Assembly (NCBI RefSeq): GCF_001949145.1
Contig: NW_019091406.1
Coordinates: forward strand, 1,132,742 to 1,196,741
From: Acanthaster planci
Taxonomy: Eukaryota; Echinodermata; Asteroidea; Valvatida; Acanthasteridae
Length of the DNA stretch: 64,000 bases
Direction: 5' to 3'
Positions 22,160-33,608 of the stretch are shown here, piece by piece. Made by a program: the position numbers and the translations under genes. Below the pieces are notes generated by a model that worked only from the letters and a program-made list of their open reading frames with translations, was not told the DNA's origin and made no database searches. Every line of letters begins with the position of its first letter. The first letter of the stretch is position 1.

Positions 22160-24000
22160 CCAATTTATGATTGCAGGACTGCAAATCTTTCCCTCGAAGG
22201 TACAGTTTTTGTATTACAAAGACATTACCAGGAAAACTCACTGTACTCCGATTCAGTCAGAAATTCAATAAATTACAAACGTTGCTAACCATAAAATAAT
22301 TTATCGATAAATAAAGTAAGGCCAGGCGTCGACTTACGGTTTCTGGAGTTGGTCTAGCCAAGTGCCTCTGAAAGCTCTAACTGTCCTCTTGAAATCAGTC
22401 CTGATATCCGAAACCAACCAAAGACCACAAGGTTTGCTGTTGTGACGAGAAGTGTTGGTCGCTTATAACGTTTCAATGATTGACGTTGCTATTAGCGCAA
22501 AATTATTTGCTCTTGCTATAAATTACCTTCCTATTGGCTATCTACGTTTCAAGTGGTTGGTGAGTCCGCACGTGACAAGGAGCAATGCTTTCCATTGGAC
22601 GTTATCCTGCGTGCTGTAGAGTTGCACTGGAACTGCGCGCTAAAGGGAATTTACATTGGAATAACTTTTCACTTCAAAGGTTTTCTGCGATAAGCCTCGA
22701 AAATAAGATATTTTTTCTTCTTTTCGAATTTATGTTTGAGTAGCTGAAAAGTGTATATATTTCCACGACGGAAGACCTACTCCCCGGGCACTCCAACTAC
22801 CATCGTATATTACTTGTTTTTTCTATGTTAAACGCTATAGTTTAACAATTGTGTGTATCGGGTCAGGGTTACAGAGCCATAACACACATTTCTTTCGCCA
22901 TCGTTACACGTCATGGCTCTCGCAGATCGGACAGGACGGACGCACTGTTCGTGTTATCACACTTTGACCGCCTAAGATCAAATAGGCCGTGTTTCGGAGC
23001 CTTACAGGAGCCCTGCGATGCATCAAGTATATATTTTCAAAAGTGAAGTACTTTTTTCGAAGTTTGATTTCGCACTTTTTCCGACTCCGTTTTGATGAGA
23101 TCTATTTTTCCAAAGTTTGTTTGTTCGAGACACACGTTCTCTAGTTTCTTCTGCAATTTATGACTTTATGACTAAAATTTTCTTGTACAGCTTTAAACGA
23201 AAGCTATCATTATCACAAAAAGACAAGGACATTTTCAGGAGAACTCATTTCACTCTGATTCAGCCAGAAGTTCACAAAAACACAAATATCGTTTGCGATA
23301 AATTAGTTTATAGATTGATGAAGAAAGGCCAGGCGTCGACTTACAGTTTTTGGAGCTCGTCTTGCCGAGTGCTTCTCAACGGGCTAACCTTCTTCTTGAA
23401 AGCAGTCCTGATATCTAAAACCACTCAAAGACCAACAAGGTTTACTGTTGTGGCAAGCAGTGATGTTCATTTGTGACGTTTCTGTGACAGACTTTGCTAT
23501 TAGTGAATGCTATTGCTAACTAATTACAGATGTACTTTCCTGTTGGCAGTCTACGTTTCAGGGAATGATGAGTCCGCAGGTGACAAGGTGCGTCCTTCCC
23601 ATTGCAAGGTACATACATTATTCTGTATCCTGCGTGATGTAATGTTGCACCGGAACTGCGAGATTACGGGCATTTATATTCGGAAAACTTTGTGACACCT
23701 CCAAAAATATGCTCTTTTTACTGTTTATTCTATTAGTTGCTGGGATTTACAAATTTCCACGATAAAAGACTTACTCATGCGGACATTGGCACTATCATGT
23801 AATGTTTTAGGGTTCTCTTTGTGTTAACCCATTATGTCATACCCACATACAAACGAATATCTCACACTTAACACTCTTCTGAGTATGAGCGCTCTTGCGC
23901 TCACAGATAAGACAGAATAAACGCATTGTACGTGTAAAGTAGCGCGGTCCATCTCAGATGAAACACAGCGTATTTCAGTGCCTGAGCTATCACGGACACA
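22160..24000. repeat. Diverged tandem duplication, unit about 1.0 kb
   Basis: Blocks at about 22160-23000 and 23165-24000 align along their length with an offset near 1007 bp. Anchors include AGGCCAGGCGTCGACTTAC at 22319 and 23327, AGTCCTGATATC, and TGAGTCCGCA.GTGACAAGG. Both copies keep a GTAAGT minus-strand donor (after 22338 and 23345). The second copy has lost the two CCAAT-like boxes. Confidence 0.8.
22338..22600 (-). promoter_or_regulatory. Candidate promoter and non-coding first exon of gene 2
   Basis: A GTAAGT donor after 22338 ends a possible first exon. Two ATTGG pentamers (CCAAT boxes on the minus strand, 22533-22537 and 22594-22598) lie 195-260 bp upstream in transcript sense. 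The segment is the first copy of the local tandem duplication and is the right distance and orientation to splice to the 5'-UTR acceptor at 19760. This is inference; no transcript evidence is available. Confidence 0.35.
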
Positions 24001-27000
24001 GGAATTGACTTGTGTGATATAATAGGTCAGCCCATGTGTTAAAAGACTGAGATTCTTTTTAAATCACAACATAGCCAAAGGCATATCCCGCAGGGGATGG
24101 GAACCGAAACATGTTGCCCCACACATACCTGTTTTACAAAGAAAGTGTGGACTTTCCTTTGTTCTCCTGTGGCTAAGGAAACTTGAGGAAAATGCTGCTT
24201 TTTCTCTAACTAGGATAACTCCTTCAAGCTGGATTTTTTATGGTGATTCCCTGGACTGTTCCTCTTCATTTTGCCACGGATAACCTTAACCCCAAACTGC
24301 CTCTGAAACTGTCTTTTTTTCAGAGCCGGAGAACGTTGTGTGGACGTGTACGAGTCCACACTACGCCATCGCACCCTACATTATGTGGACTTCTTTTGTG
24401 CAGAGGTCCGCACTGTGTATGGCATGCCTGCACAAAGTTGTATGTGTGCGTTTGTTTGTTTATTTGCTTTCTAGAAAATTGAATGCGGCAGCATTTTAGC
24501 GATTTAATTATTTGTATAATTAATTTTTTCTTCAAAGGGAAGGATTAAAACATTGGACAATCTTGAATAGGCTGATCAAGAATGTAATGTAATCAATCAG
24601 AAATCATATTCAATCAACAATTATATACATGTACAATATAACTCTTTATGTTAAAACAATGAGCTTGAGAATATCTTTAGCATACAGTTCCTGATTCCCA
24701 CTTTTATATAAACCATATCGGATTTTCCAAGCAAGAAAAGCCAAAACAAAAAACAAACCAAAAAAAGAACAAGAAATGAGATTTTAATGTCTTTATACAA
24801 AATACAATTACGAAAATACAGACTCTGATCGCTCTATGTGTGCCTCATTGGTATCTTTCGTACTACTATATCCTACCGCCAGACTCGTAAAAATCACTTA
24901 CAGGAGCCAAACATGAGTTTTGGGTAAAATACTTTATTAACTTATATGTCACAGGTGTTACTCTAAGACAGTATACGATTTTCAACACCAATCAATTCTT
25001 GAATCATCTATGAAGAGTGCAAAAGGCATCGAAAGACATTGGTATTTTGGTTTTCCTCTGTTTATCTTATCAATGTTGTACGGAATTATAAATTGCCCGT
25101 TTTTACTCGATAATTTGTTGCGATATTCAATGATAAACGTCGACACACGGAGTTCATCCAGCCAGGTGTAAGGTAGAGCCCTGCAGCTACCACCTGAGGT
25201 CGTCAGCAATGGTGGACATGCCATCCGTCTGCTACTGAGCCCTCTCACCTGCGGCACATTTGTCACTGTTGGACTGGTTTCTCACTGAATTTCATGTTTC
25301 TAAGAAATAACATCATTAAAGTTTTGTTTCCAAAACTGATTATTGCGCAGTTTCCGTGCTTCCCAGATGACCACGAACTCTGTGTCACTGAAATACTTTA
25401 TCTTTGAATTTCCTGTTTCTGAGAAAAATGATGAAATTTTAGTACCAATAACGTGGAAAAACAGATGACAAATCCAGCGTACATACGTCTGTAAAACTGC
25501 ATCAAAACTGTGGATGAATTTACACATTTTGGAATGCTGCATCACACACAAAACAAGCAACACTTTGGGTTTCGAGGGAAAAGGAAATGGCTTTAAGGAA
25601 AGCTGCATTATTCCAAAGGTATTCCTAAATATCTTTCATATCAAAATACTTCTCATAGATAAAGACTCTGTTTATATTTGCAACATCTTTCACCTATCTA
25701 ATTAGATAAACATAATATTATTTACAAAGTAGTATCCCGGGCGAATCCAGAACAACCTTCTTGGGGTCCAAATTGTTTTCGGGGGCCATTTGTTAAATGT
25801 AATCTTTCATGGCTTTTCTAAATGATGAGACTTTTTTACAACCTTCTAGAAGGAAGAAAAATGAACATACCGACATATTGCAATTTTTTTCAATTAACTC
25901 TTAACAAAAAGGGAGCTCTTTTTAGGGGAGGGGCAGAACCCCTGTTGCCCCTAACCCGACTGTCCATTAAGTTTGCGTGGCATTACAATGTATATACAAA
26001 CGAAACTAGCTTTCATTTAGAGCATTATGACAACATCCCTTTTTATGTAAATTAATGAAAATATTTTCTAGACCGATTTCATTTTCCTCAACGGAATTCT
26101 CTTGAAGTAGATTCCAGGGTATTCTAGTTGCATTTTTGACTCACAATGTACATGTACGGTAGCCCATGAAAGACAACAGACATCGCATTTCACAGGGATC
26201 CTTATGTTATGTGTCAAACGTTTCTAAGCATGCCCATCCACACTTATGAACATCCCAAAAAAATCAATGTTTTGCTCATCAAAAAGTCTCTGGGTTTCCA
26301 TGAATGACTTTTTTCACGCAAAGTAGCTCATTATGAAGTTTGTAATAAAAATCAGGGTTGTTTCGGTGATTTAATTGACCGATGAAATCGAACTTCATAT
26401 TATGATTTCATCTTTCAATTTTTATATTCGTAAAAGTTAATTTATGATACTTTTTCCAAATACATGTATGTTGTGCTATGCTACCATACAACTGTTTTAA
26501 AATAGCCACAGTAATAAAGTTTCAAACTCAAAAACCAACAGCGGACTTGAATGTATGTACACAAAAATAGTTTCAAATGAAATGTTGTAAAGGGAAAGGC
26601 ACTATAACTTTTTATGCGGTGTTGTACATGTTCAATGTGCACGCTGGTCTAAACAGGGATTACTTCTAATAAGTGCACAAGCTCAAATCAAGGATATGAA
26701 GTGTGTGCATTCGTTTTTAATTCCAACAGCCATAAATGATCAATGCCTCTTTGCGCCTGCCCTCGGTTCTTGGTCCTAACACCGGTTCGATCTGGTGTTG
26801 TCCTTCCCCATCCACCCCTATCCACCCCAACTTGCCCCATGCAGTTGTCACAACAAAACAGTCTCGATTCTGAACGAACTCATCTTTGGACGGAATCCCC
26901 ATCTGCAATATGATTAGGCAAGGCAGCCATAAGGCTACATGGATAGATAGGTTGTTAATTTACTTGGAATTAAGGGTATACGGAATGCTAGTTGCAAGGG

Positions 27001-27365
27001 GACGCCAATCTGAAGAAAAGAAGTGAATACTTTTGCAGAACCAGAGAGAAAATGTTGCAGAAGTCTACATTTTCAATAAGCAGCTGACTCCTGACCCATT
27101 ATGCTCATGATATGAGCGCATAATTACGAATTTATTAGCGAAAAGATCCATTACTTGCTGAATGTCATTAGCATAATGATTTGAAAACAGAATGTTTTTT
27201 TCATTGTGTGTGAATGAACAGTAGGCCTACCCCGGCAGCGCATATCACATTGCCACCTTTTGTCGTCGCTCTTCCGTGTAAACAGGCCCTAGGCACGAAT
27301 CTCTATATTATTGGGACAAGTTCATCCACCGCTATATATAGGCACGCTGAAATCTGCCATTGTTG
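24001..27365. other. Interval upstream of gene 2 and downstream of gene 3
   Basis: No gene is seen. It contains a dispersed repeat (25735-25870), AT-rich DNA, and TTTATT at 27131-27136, which reads AATAAA on the minus strand 230 bp past the gene 3 stop and is a possible poly(A) signal. Confidence 0.5.
25735..25870 (+). repeat. Dispersed repeat copy (ATCCAGAAC family), left
   Basis: It shares CGAATCCAGAAC, CATGGC.TTTCTA and AGAAGGAAGAAAA.TGAA in order with 39400-39550 on the same strand. It is probably a decayed transposon tail. Confidence 0.45.
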
Positions 27366-27550
27366 CTACTCGTGGTGACTGGCTGGCTGGGGATTGGTGT
27401 CCTCGCTGGCCACTTTGGCTCCGCTGCCTTTCATCTTCATCACGACGAAGACCACGACTACCATGAGGATTAGTGCCAATAGGACCGCACCCACCACGAT
27501 ACCAGCGATAGCCCCCGGGGAGAGTCCGTCCATAGACGCAGGCTGACCTT
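27366..27550 (-). CDS. Gene 3 exon 7: transmembrane helix and short tail
   Basis: After a CTCCGCAG acceptor the exon encodes KGQPASMDGLSPGAIAGIVV, a Leu/Val/Ile/Met-rich helix, then KMKGSGAKVASEDTNPQPAS and a short end before TAG. AKV.SED.N.QP parallels the tails of genes 1 and 2. Confidence 0.92.
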
Positions 27551-30500
27551 CTGCGGAGGCATGTACAACAAAATAACCGTTGTGAATCAATGTGAAACAC
27601 CTCTCTCTCGTTCCCGCCGCCCTTGGGCCTTACGGAGTGCTGGAATGGGCAAATCCCTTTCACAACTTCATGCCGTGGTCACGGCTATGAGTCATAGCAC
27701 TGTGGCTGCTTTGCTGCTCTTACATGTAAATTCAGGAAGCTGGCACGGATGTTGACGTCATTGGTTTCGGGGTGTAAAATACAAATTGACCAACTCAAAG
27801 AAATGCGAGGGCCTATCCAAATGGCATCCAATGAGGGGGATCCAAGAAATGATATCCCGAAAGGATTAGCCCGTTCCAGTGCTGTTTAAGGGCGGCAGGG
27901 GTAGGCGAAGTGGAACACTTGTTGACAGTTGCAGACGGTTGAACCGTCTACAGTATGTAATCTATTTGAAGAACTGAAAAGGGTTGACTGTGTAAGGATG
28001 TGGTACAAGCTTGGGGACTAGCTGAAATGGGGCAAAGTTGCCTGTCACCTTCTTCGTTCCTTATTATTTCTTATTCTTTAAAGGATGGTTGAAGAAAAGA
28101 ACCTTTATTATCAGTGAAAGGTCACCCACAGAGAAGATTACGGCATCGCAACAAAGATATGAAAATAAGTATGGTAGTTCCCATCTTTTTGTGCTGTTGG
28201 TATAGTTTTTCACGTTGGGCGAAAAGTCAGACGCGTCAAATTAATTTTCACATTTACCGAACTTACTTGTTGGTGTTACAGTGCCGGCACCGGTAGTTAT
28301 AACAGGGGCTTGGGTAGTCGGTAGAATTTCTAGAGTGTTTGGGAAGAAAGATTGACTGACTTGAACATAAACAGCTGAGCTGAAATGATAGAAAATGCAG
28401 TCAATTTAAAGATAATACTTTATACAACACTTGGGTGGATTTGACACACCACGCAGCGTAGTGCTAATGTCTTTGCCGCCCCCAGATTACAGCTGAGAAA
28501 AAGTTTTAGAATAATCATGGGTTTATCCAGTAGGGGGCACAGACCAAGGCAGGTGGAGGGACACCATATTTGTGACCTCTGTGAAAAGTGTCACAAGTCT
28601 CTTGAGCTACTTTTGAATTTTAATTTGTATTAGATCGGGGATTTTGAGCTCTTTCTTTTGATGCGTCACTCAGTTTGGTACAATGAAAATGGACGTTGTG
28701 TAGGTGTTAAAATGTTGAGGATTCCTTTACTTAAACACTGTGTAAGATTCTTTCAAAGTGGCTCTGACATGTGACTCATTTTCACAGAGCGGGTCGCATT
28801 TTAGGGATTGAGAGCTCCATTAGTTGAGAAAACGGTACTACATCTTTCTTTCGGGTGGGGGATGGTCAGGGAGGATTATTCCCCCAGCCCCAACCTTAGA
28901 CCTGGATACGCAACTAAAAGCATTACTAGTTCATTAGCAAGCCCTACACCCACAAAATGAGCCCCTTGGTTATCTGGCCAACTTGATTCTATGAGCCGCG
29001 TCTTGTGTGAAAAAATGACGATTTTGAGTTTGCATTTCGGGATATAGAACCCATGTCACCAATTTCCAACGAGGAATAGTTTGGCACGAGTCGACACGTA
29101 CGACTCACCTACGGCCCTGATCGACTCTAGGTCCACCCCAAACTGCTTGATGAGTGGGTCGGTCGAGTTAGCAAACGCTTCTTTTATCTTCTCAAGCAGT
29201 ACAGTCGAAGTCACACTCGACTCTGGCGGGAATTCTAGTTGGTAGACCGCCACCACGCTGCCACTCTTAAACTCAGTTACTGTGCAACCTGTTACCGCAA
29301 GACTTGACTCGTTTGTAGCAGCTGTGACCTAGATGGGGGAATGTTGAAGGCTGGCTCTTTCAAAATCATTCTACCATGGGTGCACGCGCGGTGTGGTTAT
29401 TGTTTCAATATTTTGTTTTTAAATCTGGGACTTGCATGTGGGCTGGGTTTGTATTTAGTGTGTAACTTATTTTGATTTTGCATGAATTTTAAATCTGTGG
29501 TTACACAGCTGGCATGCAAATTTTCCATTTTATTGGACAACAAAGATACAAAAAATGACTGACTTAAGTTGGATCCGCCATTTTAGAGTCAGGTAGAAAA
29601 TGAAAATAGACACTCTTTTAATAGGTAGCAGCTTTAAGAAATTGAGATCGAGTTTGATTTCGGGGGAAAAAATGCACTTTGGAGGAAGCTAAACGGTTGC
29701 TCGATTTGTAATCACTTTTTAGCACGGCAAACGTTTGGGGTGCAGACGGACCTGGATACAGCAAACAGCTGAATGCATTTATTGGGGCTTTCTGGGAAAA
29801 AAAATTGCTAGCTAAAGTATCCCCTTCCTCATGGGGTGTGCAGTGATAGCAACTCCAGATGGGTCCGGAGTACAGGTTGGAGCATAATGAGGTTAAAGCG
29901 CCCGACGCTAATGCGGAAGGTTGTGCAGTGTCAATATACACACAAATGCAAAATCGAATGGAACTCACTGCAGTGCACACTTTCTCGCTCAGTTCTTTGA
30001 ATGCGGCGGAGGATGAATTTGCCAAGTCTTCTGTGAAATTAGCTTGCCCGTTGCCAATCTCGGTAATTCTCATGTTGCACTCAAATGTCTTCGGAACTGG
30101 GAAAGAAACATTTTGCAATGAATGAGCATACGTGAATGTGTAGATAGCCTTGAAAAAGCAAAAGATGGTCGGATGGTTTAAACTGTCCACCGCTTAAACA
30201 GTTGATAAATAACTCGGGCCCATTCTCCATGTTGGTAATGTGCAGTTTTAGGTTTGTTCTTAGTCGCAAAACGATTATTCATATTCATTCACGAAACCAA
30301 TTTTGTAGGGACTTTTTATACAAAATTCACCCCAGTTTTTCCTCAGATATAGTAATCAACCTGAGCATACAAGAACGTTTGCCTGGGGGTACAGTGCTGA
30401 GTGTTAAATTCCTGAGCCAAATCTCATTACTTGTATGGAAGGAGAAAAGTCACTGCATGGGATGAGCGTTTGTTGGTGTGTTCTTAAACTCACGAGGAGC

Positions 30501-33500
30501 TGCAGTTGTGACATGTTTTGTGGTGTGTGATGGTGTTGTCCCTCCAGACGTCGAGGCAACAGCTGCCGCTGAGGTTGCATCAGTAGTAGTTGATGAAATC
30601 CCCCCAGTAACGGCCACCGTAGTCTTCTCATCGGCAGCTGCTGTGGTGGTTACCTCAGCACCTGTTGCTGCAGTCCCCGTGGCCAGTGTCTCAGTTGCTG
30701 CAGCCGTCGGCTGAGCACCTGTTGCTGCAGTCCCCATGGCCAGTGTCTCAGTTGCTGCAGCCGTCGGCTGAGCACCTGTTGCTGTAGTCCCCGTTGCTTC
30801 TGCCTCAGTCGCTCCCTCGGTTGCTGCAACCGTTGCCTCATCACCTTTTGGCGTAGCTGCGGTGTTGGCTCCCGCAGTATTTGCCTGTGTGGCTGCTGTT
30901 GTCGCGCCTGTTCCCTCACCAACGTTAGCTGCCGTGGTTCCAACTTCCCCAGTTGGTCCATCCGTTGCTGTGGTCGCAGCAGCAGCAGTCCCCGAAGTTT
31001 CTGTTCCGCCAGCCGCTGTAGTTTTCCCACCGCCAGCAACTGTTGCGGTCTGAGCGTCCGTTCCTCCACTGTGAGAAATTGCTGTTGTATCGCGCGACGT
31101 TGTTGCATGGATAGTTGACCCTGCACCAGGCGTGCCTGTTACTGTATTTGTTGCACTGTTCGCTTCTGTTGTCGCCGTACCTCCTTCGGGGGTAGTTGAA
31201 CCTGTAGCATGGTTGAAAAAGTAAGTGTTATAGTTGCACGGGATAATTTTTCAGTGCAGGTTTGGGGAAAATCACCGCATAAATGAACTCGGTAGCGCTT
31301 ACCCGCGTATAGTCTAGATTTGTTGAGAGAAAAGCAAGACTGATTAGTAAGAGCATGTAACCTCTCGAACATGGAATGGTATGCACAAGCATACATCTAC
31401 CGGGGTAGTAGCCGGAACCGAAGCTGAGTATAAGTTACATTAGCTTCCTTACCTGTTGGTAAGGTTGCTGCCTCTGTTGCTAATGTTGCATCTGTTGTGG
31501 CTGCTGTGACAGCTGTTGTGTCTTCTCCTACTGTAGTCGACGTGGTGGCCTCTGCAGGTGTGGTAGCCGTTGTCTGGTCCGTTGTTTGGGCATACGTTTC
31601 TTAGAGATGAGCCATGAAAGACAAAGTGCAGAGAAATTAGCTTAAACTTTCCAAGTTTAATGAACAAGAGAGAAATTAAAATGACAAGGAGAGACTTCTA
31701 CCGTAGTTGCAAAATGGGGTGAACACACTATATAAAAAGTGTCGAGTGTACTATCATCAATACAGATAGAATGACAGCAATCAGAGACCAGTTCACACGT
31801 TATCAGTCTCCTCGATGCTTTCATTGTGTCACAATGCAGCTTAGTCATGACTTTGGCAAAAACTCCTGGAAGCCTAGATGTATGTAGCAGTTATTTCAAT
31901 TTAAATAGTCTAACTCTAAGTTAACCATGAGAGCCGGTGGCGGAGTCCACCCCCCCCCTGACATATTCTCGGGTATTGTTGCAGTTCCTTTCTCCGCAGT
32001 TTGACACCAGATTTGTGGAAATCTCAATGGGACGTTTGTTTTACGGAGACAAGTTCTCCAAAAGACCAACCTTTCCACTAACGTTCTCAATGGGGGCAGG
32101 GCCGACAAGCGTGAGGCAATGCACTCGGAATAACCCATGTTGTCAATTGAAACTTCACAGATGTACTTCTTGAGGTCAATACACGTATTTTATGTTTCAA
32201 AAATATCAAGTGTAAGACAGCCGAATTGGATCAATCATTTTACATAGTTCAAAGGTCTTGTTGAAAGGAAACTACCCTATAATGTAACGTGTGAAATATG
32301 TGACTGGGATTACCACTTGCCCATCATGCACTTGATTCTCAGGAGTCGAAATTTGACTTTCAAATGTCTTTCTCGACAGTCACACTAAAAACCGCACATT
32401 TTGTGTGTTTTTTTCTTTTTTTAGTGTATTAACAATAATTCTACTTTTTACTGATCTTCCAAAATATTATCATTTCCCCGGGGAACATGTTTTATAACAC
32501 AAAAGGACACAATCCGGGACGATGAAATGAGTGAACTGTGAAATGTTTGAGCTGAAGTGACATCAGGTGTTTTATTCTTGAATGATTGTCTGCTTGAAAA
32601 ACCACAATGGCTTAATGGTGTGTATCTCTGGTGCTCCAAGCTATATTACATTATCTCACCAATTACAATATCGGTGAGCTAACGTAAGCAATGGCACAAT
32701 CATTTCTGGAATATGCCGTTCCATGTTCAAATTTGGCCATTGTAGGTGTAATTCGTCTGAGCTGTTCCTTCCCTGTCGAATTCAGGGACTGAACTCAGAT
32801 TTCATTTCATTAAATGTGCATTTAATGCTTCTGCTATATCAAAAAGTTCTTTGCTTTTGCATTTCGTTGTGTCCTCAAGCAATATTCAACACAGTCATGA
32901 AGTTGACCAGAAGCTCTTGAAAGCCAATGGACGTATGTAACAAGCAGTTAATTTCAATTTTAAAATTAAAAATTTAATTTTAAGTTAATTTGCAACATTA
33001 AATTTATGACGGAAACCATAAAAATTGGCAAGCACAGCATAATTTTCTTCTGAGTAAAAACAATGATAAAATAAAGACGAAAATGTATCGGAAAAACTTG
33101 AATAACCCTTTCACGTTTCCTTTGCTGTGTTTTTATGTGCCAAGAACGAGCCTCACGTTTGTTTTTTACGAAACATAAAAGTGAAATGAATAACTAATGT
33201 ATCTATGAATACCAAGCAAAGGAGAGAGCGGTGGAAAATTATATGTAGAGCCTATGTGAGACCTTTATGCGCTGTTCGTAGGATGTCACAATGAGGTTTT
33301 GCAATTATGACAAACATGTGTTATGTGATAAAAAATGTTTTCTGCCTAAACAAGACAAAATCGAAAGCCCCTTGCTGGAAATTTGTGCTCCAGGTTTGAA
33401 ATCAATTGTAAAACAACTGAAAGTGTTTAACAGATGGCGACTTTTATTGATTCCTCGGGACGAATTATACAATGGAAATATGTGAATTTGCATATTTAAA

Positions 33501-33608
33501 AAAAAATCCTGTAAACCTGTGTACATAGGGGTCTTTAAAACAAAGCTTATACTCACCTGTAAAACACGCTATTACAGCAAGGAGAGAAAGCATTGTTTTT
33601 ACATCCAT
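27366..33608 (-). CDS. Gene 3: SEA-domain transmembrane mucin-like protein with long Thr/Ala-rich region, seven coding exons
   Basis: The coding exons, in order, are 33608-33557, 31599-31453, 31201-30494, 30096-29969, 29328-29109, 28329-28267 and 27550-27366. They total 1503 nt, giving 500 aa, with consistent phases. Residues 1-17 are a signal peptide. Residues 18-302 form a Thr/Ala-rich mucin region in two exons that includes 19-residue tandem repeats. Residues 303-418 form a SEA domain with a GSVVA cleavage signature at G368-S369, the copy closest to the classical GSVVV. Residues 419-439 are a Thr/Pro stalk, 452-477 a transmembrane helix, and a tail of about 23 residues follows. A 5'-UTR acceptor (TTTTACTAG, exon starting 33633) and a donor at 34195 suggest a non-coding first exon. 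A possible poly(A) signal lies at 27131-27136. It is a membrane mucin by family, with unknown ligand. Confidence 0.9.
28267..28329 (-). CDS. Gene 3 exon 6: Thr/Pro stalk
   Basis: The 63-nt exon, phase 1 to 1, encodes EILPTTQAPVITTGAGTVTP plus T before GTAAGT. It occupies the position of the 18-nt microexon in genes 1 and 2. Confidence 0.8.
29109..29328 (-). CDS. Gene 3 exon 5: SEA C-terminal half
   Basis: The exon is 220 nt, phase 0 to 1. It encodes VTAATNESSLAVTGCTVTEF, KSGSVVAVYQLEF and KIKEAFANSTDPLIKQFGVD. It is two codons shorter than its paralogues. The GSVVA site suggests autoproteolysis. Confidence 0.9.
29969..30096 (-). CDS. Gene 3 exon 4: SEA N-terminal half
   Basis: The exon is 128 nt, phase 1 to 0. 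It encodes PKTFECNMRITEIGNGQANF, then AFKELSEKVCTA and a GTGAGT donor. It shares EI/ING, the KELSE helix and VCTA with gene 2. An extra Cys in FECN is not in the other copies. Confidence 0.9.
30494..31201 (-). CDS. Gene 3 exon 3: long Thr/Ala-rich mucin segment B
   Basis: The exon is 708 nt, phase 1 to 1, open throughout, and about half Thr plus Ala. It contains two near-identical 57-bp repeats around 30660-30775 (unit starting AQPTAAATETLATG, 19 aa) and a decayed third. It is the longest O-glycosylation-type region of the three genes. Several opposite-strand frames are open only because of the GC-biased repeat. Confidence 0.88.
30660..30790 (-). repeat. 57-bp tandem repeat inside gene 3 mucin exon
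   Basis: Two almost identical 57-bp copies, differing at the codon giving LATG versus LAMG, are followed by a degenerate third. Each encodes 19 Thr/Ala-rich residues. Confidence 0.88.
31453..31599 (-). CDS. Gene 3 exon 2: Thr-rich mucin segment A
   Basis: The exon is 147 nt, phase 1 to 1. It encodes ETYAQTTDQTTATTPAEATT and a further Thr/Ala-rich stretch ending TLPTG at a GTAAGG donor. The composition matches the following exon. Confidence 0.82.
33557..33608 (-). CDS. Gene 3 exon 1: signal peptide
   Basis: ATG at 33608 encodes MDVKTMLSLLAVIACFTG before a phase-1 GTGAGT donor. It starts MD like its paralogues and is one codon shorter. The acceptor of a 5'-UTR intron lies 25 bp upstream. Confidence 0.87.

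Noticed and set aside
30478-31053. Val/Ala-rich plus-strand frames over the mucin exon
   Set aside because: They result from low-complexity Thr/Ala codons on the minus strand, where signal peptide, phase and SEA context support gene 3.
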